Shown: positions 25,867-33,840 of the stretch, in pieces | Numbering within the stretch: the stretch's first letter is position 1 | Layout of the letters: each line of letters starts with the position of its first letter | Assembly: GCA_031555315.1 (NCBI GenBank) | Contig: JAVBUO010000035.1 | Span: 1-36,675 of the forward strand | Origin: JAVBJV01 sp031555315 | Lineage (GTDB): Bacteria > Pseudomonadota > Alphaproteobacteria > Acetobacterales > Acetobacteraceae | Length of the DNA stretch: 36,675 nucleotides | Direction: 5' to 3' | Made by a program: the position numbers and the translations under genes | Notes under the pieces: model-generated | Told to the model about the DNA's origin: nothing | What the model saw: only the letters and a program-made list of their open reading frames with translations | Database searches by the model: none

Positions 25867-28431
25867 ATGCGAGGCAAGCGCGCTTGGGGCGGGATCGCGG
25901 CCTTCGGGTTGCCGGTGCTATGCCTGCTGGCGGTGTACGTGGGCACCCGCTTGGCGCCGCTGGGCGACCGTACGCTGTTGTTTTATGACTTGCGCCAGCA
26001 GTATACCGCCTTTCTTTTGTGGGGGAAGCACGCGCTGCTGGGCGGCGAAGGGATTCTGTTTTCGCTACAGAAGGGGCTGGGCGGGGAGACGGTGGGGCTC
26101 ATTGCGTATTACCTGATGAGCCCTGTGAACATTGTGTTTTTGCTGTTGCCCGACCGATGGATGCCCGAAGCGGTCGCTATTGTGACGCTGATCAAAGCGG
26201 GGCTGTGTGGGCTGAGCATGCACGCGCTGTTGCGGCGCGAGCAGGCCGATGCGCCGCAGTGGCTGGCGCTGGGCGCGTCGGTGTGCTATGCGCTGATGTC
26301 GTATGCCGTGGTGTACCAACAGAACCTGATGTGGATGGATGGCCTCGTCCTGCTGCCGCTGGTGGCGATGGGTCTGATGCGGCTGGCACGCGGGGGCGCA
26401 CCCTGGCTATACTTGGTTAGCCTCACCGCCGCCATCGTCACCAACTATTACATTGGCGCGATGCTCTGTCTGTTCAGCGTGCTGTTCTTCGCCGCGCAGA
26501 TGCTGAGCGCCGGGGCGCAGGGCGGCTGGCGCGCGGTCGCCCGCTTCTCGCTGGCCTCGTTGTTGGCCGGAGCGCTATGCGCCTGGCTGCTGCTGCCGCT
26601 GATGCATTCACTGGCTGGCGGCAAGGCCAGCTTTGGTGGCTGGTCTTTCGCAGAGGGCTGGACGTTTGCACCGCCGCAATTTGCCGCGCGGCTTTTCAGC
26701 GGCACTTTTTCGGTGGAGGATTATCAGAATGCAGGGTTGCCCAATCTGTTTGCGGGCATGCTGGCTGTGGGTGGAGCGGGCTGCTTCTTTGCCAGCCGCC
26801 GGATTGGCTGGCGAGAGAAGGCCACCTCTGCGGGGCTGCTGGCAGGTCTGTATGTCTGCATGGCCAACGGTTCGCTCAACCTGCTGTGGCACGGCATGAA
26901 TGCGCCGGTCTGGTATCCGTATCGCCAAAGCTTTGTCTGGTCGTTTGTGCTGCTGTGGATTGCGGTGCGCGGTTGGTCGGCGGTCTGGGCCGAAGGGAAG
27001 CCGCGTGCGGCGAGCTGGGCGGCGGTGGCCATGCTTGGACTCGGTGCATGGGCGGTGCTGGGCGCGGCGACGGTGCTGACTGGGCGCGCGCTGGCGATGA
27101 ATATCGCCTTTGGCCTGGCGTTGTTGGCCGGTGTCGTCTGTGCAATGCGGCGGCCTTCGCGGCTGATCAGCCTCGCGCTGGTTGCCCTGGTGTGCGCGGA
27201 GATGGTGGTGGGCGCATGGCAATGCCTGCGGCTGCTGCAATACGAGCCGCGCGCAGTGTATGCCGCCGCCGAGACCGAGATGCAAGCAATTCGGCAGGCG
27301 CTGGGCGATGACTTGCGCGATGCGCGCATCGAGCGGCAGGAACCGTATAGCCCCAACGACGCGATGCTGTTGGATTACGCCGGACTGACGCACTTTAGTA
27401 GCAGCGACAAACAATCGACCCGGCTTTTCCTGCGCGATGTCGGATATCAGGATTCCGGCATGTGGGCAGGATACGGCTGGGGTGGCACAGCGGCTATCGA
27501 TCAACTCTTGGGCATTCGCTATGTGCTGGCGACCGTCGGACATATCCCTATGCCATCCTATACGGAGCGGGCGGCCGTGGGCGAAACGGCAGTGATGGAA
27601 AACACATCGGCGTTGCCCATCGGGGTGGTGGCCGACGCTGCAGTGCTGGCGGAAGATCGGCGGGCAGGCGATCCCTTCGCGCTGCAAAATCGGCTGTGGG
27701 CGGCAGTCACAGGGCGGCCATCCGTGCCTGTTTTGTCGCGGGTGGCGGTGGGTGAGCCGGTGCTGGACAACCTGACGCCCGTGACGCAGCCCGGGGCTGT
27801 CGATCCGCTCTATCAAAAAATCGACGCGAGCGCACCAGCCAGCCTCTCCTTTACGCTGACCGCGCCCAGCGCCGACGCGCTATACCTCTATTGTAAAAAG
27901 TCGGATGGACTGTACTACATGGCCGAGCTGTGGGTGAATGGACGCCGCGCCGATCAATTGCTGCACTGGTGGGGCTATGGCACGCTGCCGCTGGGCAGTT
28001 TTGCGCCGGGTCAGCAGGTAGAGGTGCGCTTTGTGCCGCTGGATCAGTACATCTCGGTGGGCGTACCGCTGTGCTATGCGGAGGATGCCGCGCTGCTGAA
28101 GCAATTGTCTGCGGAGGTGACGGCGCAACCCACGCGCTTTGCGCGCCTGGGCGGCACGCGCATTGAGGGGACGGCGAATGTTCGCAAATCGGGGCAGGTG
28201 CTGCTGCTCACCATCCCCTGGGTGGAGGGCTGGTGCGCGTGGGTAAACGGTCAACCGGCGGAGGTTGAACGTGCTTTTGGCGCGCTGATGGCGGTGCGGC
28301 TGCCCATAGGCGAGCAGTCGATACGGATGCGTTTTACGCCACCGGGGCTGTGGCTCGGCGTGGCAATATCCGCGGTTGCGTTGCTGAACACGCTGGTCTG
28401 GGCATGCGCGAGCCGCCGAAAAAGGCGCTGA
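25867..28431 (+). CDS. YfhO family polytopic membrane protein
   Basis: An 854-residue membrane protein of the YfhO family, GT-C-like proteins implicated in lipoteichoic-acid or lipid glycosylation in Firmicutes (family knowledge; substrate here unknown). The N-terminal helix (9-28) is followed by the conserved FYDLRQQYTAF (39-49) and a polytopic part running to about residue 465, with motifs such as YYLMSPVN and YNYIGAMLCLF-like spans (TNYYIGAMLC). A large soluble region (about 475-820) follows, containing NDAMLLDYAGLTHFSS, then one C-terminal helix and a basic end (ASRRKRR). The start at 25867 follows AAGGCGGTGGGG; ATG at 25834 would add 11 residues but lacks a close ribosome site. A TATAGT at 25821-25826 could be its -10. 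Confidence 0.85.
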   Translation: MRGKRAWGGIAAFGLPVLCLLAVYVGTRLAPLGDRTLLFYDLRQQYTAFLLWGKHALLGGEGILFSLQKGLGGETVGLIAYYLMSPVNIVFLLLPDRWMPEAVAIVTLIKAGLCGLSMHALLRREQADAPQWLALGASVCYALMSYAVVYQQNLMWMDGLVLLPLVAMGLMRLARGGAPWLYLVSLTAAIVTNYYIGAMLCLFSVLFFAAQMLSAGAQGGWRAVARFSLASLLAGALCAWLLLPLMHSLAGGKASFGGWSFAEGWTFAPPQFAARLFSGTFSVEDYQNAGLPNLFAGMLAVGGAGCFFASRRIGWREKATSAGLLAGLYVCMANGSLNLLWHGMNAPVWYPYRQSFVWSFVLLWIAVRGWSAVWAEGKPRAASWAAVAMLGLGAWAVLGAATVLTGRALAMNIAFGLALLAGVVCAMRRPSRLISLALVALVCAEMVVGAWQCLRLLQYEPRAVYAAAETEMQAIRQALGDDLRDARIERQEPYSPNDAMLLDYAGLTHFSSSDKQSTRLFLRDVGYQDSGMWAGYGWGGTAAIDQLLGIRYVLATVGHIPMPSYTERAAVGETAVMENTSALPIGVVADAAVLAEDRRAGDPFALQNRLWAAVTGRPSVPVLSRVAVGEPVLDNLTPVTQPGAVDPLYQKIDASAPASLSFTLTAPSADALYLYCKKSDGLYYMAELWVNGRRADQLLHWWGYGTLPLGSFAPGQQVEVRFVPLDQYISVGVPLCYAEDAALLKQLSAEVTAQPTRFARLGGTRIEGTANVRKSGQVLLLTIPWVEGWCAWVNGQPAEVERAFGALMAVRLPIGEQSIRMRFTPPGLWLGVAISAVALLNTLVWACASRRKRR

Positions 28432-28458
28432 TGCGAATGGTTGGTTTTCGCGCATACT

Positions 28459-28482
28459 ACCTCCCGTCAAGGGAGGTTTTTT
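28459..28482 (+). terminator. Terminator-like hairpin whose 3' arm is the Shine-Dalgarno of the next gene
   Basis: ACCTCCC pairs perfectly with GGGAGGT around the loop GTCAA, followed by TTTTTT. It lies 28 nt after the YfhO-family stop and reads as an intrinsic terminator. The 3' arm, GGGAGG (28471-28476), is also the only good ribosome site for the TTG start at 28485, 8 nt away. Read-through transcripts would therefore have their ribosome site paired in the hairpin. Confidence 0.75.
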
Positions 28483-28484
28483 GT

Positions 28485-29159
<675 letters not shown>

Positions 29160-29171
29160 GGGCGCATGAAA

Positions 29172-29198
29172 TTAGCACTCTGCGGGCAAGAGTGCTAA
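29172..29198 (+). promoter_or_regulatory. CIRCE operator (HrcA site) upstream of htpG
   Basis: TTAGCACTC, nine bases, GAGTGCTAA: an exact match to the CIRCE consensus bound by the heat-shock repressor HrcA. It ends 7 nt before the -35 of the htpG promoter, instead of lying at the transcription start as in the classical dnaK and groE operons. A further AGTGCTT follows 3 nt later, like an extra half-site. Confidence 0.95.
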
Positions 29199-29205
29199 AA
29201 AGTGC

Positions 29206-29234
29206 TTGACATGCTTCCTGTAGCGCCGTAAAAT
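29206..29234 (+). promoter_or_regulatory. Consensus sigma-A promoter of htpG
   Basis: TTGACA (29206-29211) and TAAAAT (29229-29234) with exactly 17 nt between them. The start would be near 29241, leaving a leader of about 40 nt. AAAAGGAG (29265-29272) is the ribosome site. Confidence 0.88.
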
Positions 29235-29279
29235 AGGGAAGGATTCCCCCGCAATACGATGCACAAAAGGAGTACACAC

Positions 29280-31097
29280 ATGAGCAAAGCAACAACCGGG
29301 CAAGTGTCTATCCACGCGGAAAACATCATGCCCATCATCAAAAAATGGCTCTATTCGGATAAGGACATTTTCATCCGCGAGCTGGTGAGCAACGGCTGCG
29401 ACGCAGTCACCAAGTACAAGATGGCGGCGGGCAACCCAGACGAACCCTTCGCGGTGCGTGTGGTGGTCGATGCGGAGCAGCACACGCTGCGATTCATTGA
29501 CAACGGCATCGGCATGACCGCCGAGGAAGTGGGCACCTACATCAACCAGGTGGCGTTTTCCGGCGCGGAATCCTTCCTGGAGAAGTATAAGGATGCCGCA
29601 GGCGATGCGTCGGGCATCATTGGCCACTTTGGCCTGGGCTTCTATTCAGCGTTCATGGTCGCCGACCAGGTTACGATCGACACGCTGAGCTTTGCGCCCG
29701 ACGCGCAACCGGTGCGCTGGGTGAGTGCCGACGGAATGACCTACGAGATGCAGGACGGCGACTGGCCGCAGCATGGCACCTGCATCACGCTGCACCTGGC
29801 CGACGACGAGGCGGAGTTCGCGTCGGTGTCCCGCGTGCGCGAAGTGCTGGAGCGCTACTGCGCGTTCATGGCGTTACCGATCTGCTTGGAGGAGACCGGC
29901 AAGACCGAGGAAAATCCTAAGCCGATCAATGACACGGAACCACTGTGGCTGAAAAAGCCCGCCGACTGCACCGACGAGCAGTACAAGGCGTTCTATCACC
30001 AGGTGTTCCATCAGTACGACGATCCGCTGTTCTGGGTGCACCTGAATGTGGACTATCCGTTCCGCCTGCAAGGCATTCTTTATTTCCCCAAGCTCAAGCA
30101 GGACTTTGGCGGCATGGAGGGCGAGATCAAGCTCTTCAGCGGCCAGGTGTTCGTCGCCGACAACATCAAGGAAGTCATCCCCGAATTCCTGATGCTGCTC
30201 AAGGGCGTGATCGACTGCCCCGACCTGCCGCTGAACGTGAGCCGCAGCTTCCTGCAAAATGACGGCTATGTGCGCAAGCTGTCGGCGCACATCACCAAGA
30301 AGGTAGCCGACAAGCTGACCGGCATGTTCGCCAACGAGCGCGAGGCCTACGCTTCCTATTGGAACGACATCAGCCCATTCATCAAGTTTGGCTGCATGCG
30401 AGACGAAAAATTCTACGAGCGCATGCAGGACGCACTGCTGTTCGAGCAGGTACAGGGCGGCCTGGTGACGCTGGCCGAGTATCTGGAGGCCAACAAAGAA
30501 AAGGCCGAAAGCATCGTTTACTACACCAGCGACGCCAATCGCCAGGCCGCGACCATTGCACTGTATCGGGCGCGCGGCATCGGTGTGATCAAGCTGGATA
30601 CGCCGATCGACGTGAACTTTATCTCCTTCCTGGAGTACAGCGGCAAGGAGCAGAAAATCAGCTTCCGCCGCGTGGACGCCGACGTGAGCAGCCTGACAGA
30701 CGGCGACGCGGCCGAAGGCGATCTGGACGTGGCCAAGCTGGAGGCACTGTTCCGCGAGGCAGTGGGCAAGCCCGAGATGAAGGTCGAGGCCAAGCCGCTG
30801 GGCGAGGAGGGCATGGCCGCGATGCTGGTGGAGGGCGAGCAGAGCCGCCGCTTCAAGGACATGAGCCGCATGTATGGCGACCTGTCCTTCGCGATGCCGG
30901 ACGACTACACGCTGGTGCTGAACCGCCAGAGCCCGACGTTGCAGGCGCTGGCAGCGCGCGAGACGGGCGAGGAAGCGAGCCTGATTGCCCGCCAGCTCTA
31001 CGACCTGGCCAAGCTGACCAACGGTCCGCTCTCACCCGAGGAGATGACCGCGTTCTTGGCCAGAAGCCAGAAGATGGTGGGACTGATCACAAAGTAA
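29280..31097 (+). CDS. htpG: Molecular chaperone HtpG (Hsp90)
   Basis: The bacterial Hsp90, a homodimeric ATP-dependent chaperone of the cytosol. The 605-residue protein has the ATP-lid motifs IRELVSNGCDAVTK (32-45), DNGIGM (74-79) and GHFGLGFYSAFMVAD (115-129), the middle domain with LNVSRSFLQND, and the C-terminal dimerisation domain. The NGCDA variant of the usual NASDA is what I recall from Clostridia. The start at 29280 is preferred over the in-frame ATG at 29259 because AAAAGGAG lies between them. Control by HrcA through CIRCE is strongly suggested. Confidence 0.96.
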   Translation: MSKATTGQVSIHAENIMPIIKKWLYSDKDIFIRELVSNGCDAVTKYKMAAGNPDEPFAVRVVVDAEQHTLRFIDNGIGMTAEEVGTYINQVAFSGAESFLEKYKDAAGDASGIIGHFGLGFYSAFMVADQVTIDTLSFAPDAQPVRWVSADGMTYEMQDGDWPQHGTCITLHLADDEAEFASVSRVREVLERYCAFMALPICLEETGKTEENPKPINDTEPLWLKKPADCTDEQYKAFYHQVFHQYDDPLFWVHLNVDYPFRLQGILYFPKLKQDFGGMEGEIKLFSGQVFVADNIKEVIPEFLMLLKGVIDCPDLPLNVSRSFLQNDGYVRKLSAHITKKVADKLTGMFANEREAYASYWNDISPFIKFGCMRDEKFYERMQDALLFEQVQGGLVTLAEYLEANKEKAESIVYYTSDANRQAATIALYRARGIGVIKLDTPIDVNFISFLEYSGKEQKISFRRVDADVSSLTDGDAAEGDLDVAKLEALFREAVGKPEMKVEAKPLGEEGMAAMLVEGEQSRRFKDMSRMYGDLSFAMPDDYTLVLNRQSPTLQALAARETGEEASLIARQLYDLAKLTNGPLSPEEMTAFLARSQKMVGLITK

Positions 31098-31102
31098 ACT
31101 GG

Positions 31103-31132
31103 AAAAAACCACCAGCAGGCTGGTGGTTTTTT
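31103..31132. terminator. Bidirectional terminator between htpG and the convergent collagen-like gene
   Basis: AAAAAACCACCAG and CTGGTGGTTTTTT form a perfect 13-bp inverted repeat around CAGG. It has a T-run on both strands, so it can end htpG transcription (+) and that of the collagen-like gene (-), whose stop is 24 nt away. Confidence 0.88.
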
Positions 31133-31155
31133 CATGCCCTGCGATGGGTTGCTGA

Positions 31156-32157
31156 TCAAGCAATGGCGAAAATGTTGATGATCGGGCCAATAAGCTTGGT
31201 CGGATCTGTTTGTCCGAAATGGACATTGAAAATGCTGTCCGCGCCAGGCGGGGTGACGAAAATCGCGGAAGTCCCTATAGAAATTGCGCCTTCGCGGCCA
31301 TCCGCTCTATTGATATCAATGGCGGCGCCGGATCCAGGAATATTGCTTCCATTCAGGAAAAGATTGAGCGATGAACCGGCCTGCGGGTCCAACGTGTTGA
31401 CGGCGCCCTCAAAAGACACATAGTAGGTGTGATTGCCCGCAAGTGAAATGTCTGTGGAAGTTGGCGTGAAGCTTATCGCGTTGCCTAGCATCGTGCCTAC
31501 GTTGTCGAAGAGAACCAAATCGTTTTCGTTGTAGACATGTGTTTGAAGAGCGAGGGAGCAATAGATGCTGGCGTAGTTCGGCGGGGGAGGTGTGCCAGGC
31601 TCGCCTTGCGGCCCCGCAGGACCCTGCGCACCAGTCTCACCTTGCGGCCCCGTCTCACCCTGTGGCCCATCTGTGCCTTGCGGCCCGGGTTCGCCCTGCG
31701 GCCCCGTTTCGCCCTGTGGCCCTACCAAGCCTTGCGCTCCTGCGGGCCCTTGTGGGCCGACTGGTCCTTCCACGCCCTGCGCACCAGTCGGGCCGGTTGC
31801 GCCGGGCGGGCCTGCGGGGCCTGGCCGACCTGTGGCGCCTGTCGGTCCGATGGGCCCGGCAGGCCCTGCGGCCCCTTGCGCGCCTTCTTCGCCCTGCGGG
31901 CCGGTCATTCCAACGGGCCCTTGTAGCCCCTCGGGTCCTTGCGGCCCTCGTGGCCCCGTTAGTCCGATCGGGCCTGTATCTCCCTGCGGGCCGGATGCAC
32001 CGATAGGCCCGGCAGGGCCCGCAGTCCCTGCTGGACCTTCCGGTCCTGGCTTGCCAGGGCATCCCCGCGGACCGCGTGGGATGGGTATTTTTACATATTC
32101 ATATCCGGGATTGCAATTTGTAGCGCAATCGCAATCGCCGTAGGACTCATTATTCAT
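31156..32157 (-). CDS. Collagen-like protein with BclA-type C-terminal domain
   Basis: A 333-residue protein. A short N-terminus with three cysteines (residues 1-28, CDCATNC) precedes 54 uninterrupted Gly-X-Y triplets (29-190), rich in GPQ, GET and GPA, which should form a collagen triple helix. The C-terminal domain (about 191-333) starts after PPPP and has alternating hydrophobic strands (HTYYVSFEGAVNT, SLNLFLNGSNIPGSGA, GAISIGTSAIFV), fitting the trimeric BclA/C1q-like jelly roll of spore-surface glycoproteins. No signal peptide is seen, as expected for a protein made in the mother cell. The start at 32157 follows AAAGGAGA; the longer open frame to 32346 has no ribosome site. Threonines in the repeat are possible glycosylation sites. 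Confidence 0.88.
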   Translation of the reverse strand: MNNESYGDCDCATNCNPGYEYVKIPIPRGPRGCPGKPGPEGPAGTAGPAGPIGASGPQGDTGPIGLTGPRGPQGPEGLQGPVGMTGPQGEEGAQGAAGPAGPIGPTGATGRPGPAGPPGATGPTGAQGVEGPVGPQGPAGAQGLVGPQGETGPQGEPGPQGTDGPQGETGPQGETGAQGPAGPQGEPGTPPPPNYASIYCSLALQTHVYNENDLVLFDNVGTMLGNAISFTPTSTDISLAGNHTYYVSFEGAVNTLDPQAGSSLNLFLNGSNIPGSGAAIDINRADGREGAISIGTSAIFVTPPGADSIFNVHFGQTDPTKLIGPIINIFAIA

Positions 32158-32228
32158 ATGAGGTCTCCTTTCTGACCGGGAGGGGAGTGCGCAATTTGTC
32201 GAAATATATCCGTAGCCCTCCCGGTTTT

Positions 32229-32255
32229 TATTGTATTCGAGTGTCGGAAAAAGGT
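32229..32255 (-). promoter_or_regulatory. Sigma-K-like promoter of the minus-strand collagen gene
   Basis: On the minus strand AC (32254-32255, within AAC) is followed after 16 nt by AATACAATA (32229-32237). The mother-cell sigma-K consensus is AC, about 16-17 nt, CATAnnnTA; only the first base of the -10 differs. The leader would be about 65 nt. Confidence 0.45.
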
Positions 32256-32420
32256 TCTGTGCCAGACTGCATAGACCTGTGTGAAAAGCACATGCGACAG
32301 ATTGGAAAACACTTGCTGTGCTCAAGTGACGCAACCAAAGCACCAAGACTGTATGCAGAAAATCGCAGAGAAAACTTTTTGTGGAGCGAGTCGCTGCATC
32401 GATTTGTCGAACTTTGCTGA

Positions 32421-32447
32421 ACGAAGTTTAAGAAAATGCATATTGTA
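32421..32447 (+). promoter_or_regulatory. Sigma-K-like promoter of the plus-strand collagen gene
   Basis: AC (32421-32422, within AAC) is followed after 16 nt by CATATTGTA (32439-32447), a full match to the sigma-K -10 pattern CATAnnnTA. The leader would be about 50 nt. A sigma-E assignment is also possible, since the two mother-cell sigma factors share most of the -10. Confidence 0.5.
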
Positions 32448-32505
32448 GAGTGAGGCATAATATTTGCCACAAAATAGTGATGCCTTTTGAGAGAGGGATA
32501 ATAAT

Positions 32506-33774
32506 ATGTATGATGATATGAAAGATCGCTGTTGTTACGATGGCGACGATTGCACAGATGACCGCTGTTGTTGCCCCGGACCGATGGGTCCGCAAGGGCC
32601 AAGGGGATGCCCGGGAAGACCCGGGTGCCCAGGCCCGGCGGGTCCTGCCGGTCCGCAAGGCCCCGCCGGTCCTCAGGGTGCCACCGGCTCGCAAGGGCCC
32701 GCAGGTCCGATGGGCCCACAGGGCACGCAAGGGCTTGACGGTGCGGCTGGCCCCGCTGGTCCCGCAGGCCCGGCAGGGCGGGTGGGCCCAATGGGACCGG
32801 AGGGCCCGCAGGGAATTCCGGGCGCAACGGGGCTGCAAGGCCCACCGGGCGCGCAAGGCGAAACCGGTGACCCAGGCCCGCAGGGAGCCCCGGGGCCGCG
32901 AGGAGAAACCGGCTCAGCGGGACCCGCTGGTCCACAAGGGGAGCAGGGCGAAACAGGCCCTGTCGGCCCTGCTGGCCCTGCCGGGCCACAGGGTATCCAG
33001 GGAGACACAGGGCCGACTGGCCCCACGGGCCCACAGGGTGTTCAAGGCGAAACGGGCCCCATCGGCCCCGCAGGACCGCAGGGTATCCAAGGTCCGGCAG
33101 GCCCTGCCGGTCCCACAGGTTCGCAGGGCGCGCAGGGCGAAATCGGCCCCATCGGACCCGCAGGACCGCAGGGCGAGACCGGAGAGACAGGCGCGCAGGG
33201 CGAGACCGGGCCGGAAGGTCCGCAAGGCCCGGAAGGCCCGCAAGGCCCCGCCGGCGCAGACGCCACCGGCGCTTTTATCCCTTACACCACGGGCTTGCCC
33301 CTTCCAATTTATATGGATACCAATCAACATCCGTATACAGTGGGATTTGGCATCCATGGTGAATGCTCGCATCCTTTGATCGGCGGGCAGATGGAAGTCA
33401 CACATGGCATTACCAGCATGTTCCCGTTTTTTATCGCCCGCGATGCGGTGATTACCGACATTGGCGTATCGATGATAGCCCTTGAAGACGTAGATCTGGG
33501 CGCGGCTGCCGCAAATATGTATATGCAGCTTCTCTACAAGATCAACACGCCGCACTTTATAGCCATTCCCGAAACGAAGGTCGTTCTGTCGCCCATGCTT
33601 GCCGGCAATGTGGCGAAGGGACAACTGTTTGAAAAGATCGTCAATAACCTGAATATCCCGGTGGCAGCGGGAAGCAGGCTCATGCTTATTATTCACAAGG
33701 ATGTAATCGCGGAGGACGCTAACAAGAGCTTGGTCGCGCTGATGAGCGGCAGCGTATACTATCGCAATGTGTAA
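32506..33774 (+). CDS. Collagen-like protein with BclB-type C-terminal domain
   Basis: A 422-residue protein. Its N-terminus (1-24) is short, acidic and Cys-rich (CCYDGDDCTDDRCCC). It is followed by 76 uninterrupted Gly-X-Y triplets (25-252) with internal near-repeats such as GPAGPQGIQG. The 170-residue C-terminal domain (IPYTTGLPLPIYMD, FPFFIARDAVITDIGVSM, NMYMQLLYKI, VVLSPMLAGNVAKGQLFEKI, IPVAAGSRLMLII) has the layout of the BclB-type exosporium domain. There is no signal peptide. Two of the N-terminal cysteines recur in the first triplets (GCP), as in the divergent gene, and could cross-link the trimers. GAGAGAGGGA precedes the ATG. Confidence 0.88.
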   Translation: MYDDMKDRCCYDGDDCTDDRCCCPGPMGPQGPRGCPGRPGCPGPAGPAGPQGPAGPQGATGSQGPAGPMGPQGTQGLDGAAGPAGPAGPAGRVGPMGPEGPQGIPGATGLQGPPGAQGETGDPGPQGAPGPRGETGSAGPAGPQGEQGETGPVGPAGPAGPQGIQGDTGPTGPTGPQGVQGETGPIGPAGPQGIQGPAGPAGPTGSQGAQGEIGPIGPAGPQGETGETGAQGETGPEGPQGPEGPQGPAGADATGAFIPYTTGLPLPIYMDTNQHPYTVGFGIHGECSHPLIGGQMEVTHGITSMFPFFIARDAVITDIGVSMIALEDVDLGAAAANMYMQLLYKINTPHFIAIPETKVVLSPMLAGNVAKGQLFEKIVNNLNIPVAAGSRLMLIIHKDVIAEDANKSLVALMSGSVYYRNV

Positions 33775-33785
33775 AAGTGCATGAG

Positions 33786-33820
33786 AAAGGGCACGGGAGG
33801 CAATCGCTTCCCGTGCCTTT
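33786..33820. terminator. Hairpin between the convergent collagen-like and Cys/His-rich genes
   Basis: A long stem, AAAGG and CACGGGA pairing with TCCCGTG and CCTTT with one bulge, around an AATC loop. It separates two convergent genes and could end transcription from both sides. The T-run is short, so efficiency is uncertain. Confidence 0.55.
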
Positions 33821-33840
33821 ATCGAGATGACGGATGTGTG

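Larger units (their letters stand above)
32158..32505. other. Divergent intergenic region between two collagen-like genes
   Basis: 348 nt, richer in A and T than its flanks. It holds one sporulation-type promoter candidate for each gene (separate entries). The 77-codon open frame at 32187-32420 has no ribosome site or recognisable domain and crosses one promoter, so I do not call it. The central 160 nt hold nothing I can name. Confidence 0.6.

Noticed and set aside
28350..28484. Upstream start for the ABC ATPase
   Set aside because: The frame is open upstream but overlaps the end of the YfhO-family gene and the hairpin; homologs begin at the TTG position and the ribosome site fits that start.
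31592..32143. Gly/Pro/Cys-rich plus-strand frames opposite the minus-strand collagen gene
   Set aside because: Gly-X-Y coding DNA is near-symmetric and gives collagen-like reading on the opposite strand. The minus-strand frame has the ribosome site, intact triplets and a C-terminal domain.
32187..32420. 77-codon open frame between the collagen-like genes
   Set aside because: No ribosome site, no recognisable domain, and it crosses the sigma-K-like promoter of the minus-strand gene.
32580..33265. Short repeated GC-rich blocks resembling a CRISPR array
   Set aside because: The repeats are degenerate coding triplets for Gly-X-Y without constant repeat and unique spacer units; no cas genes are present.
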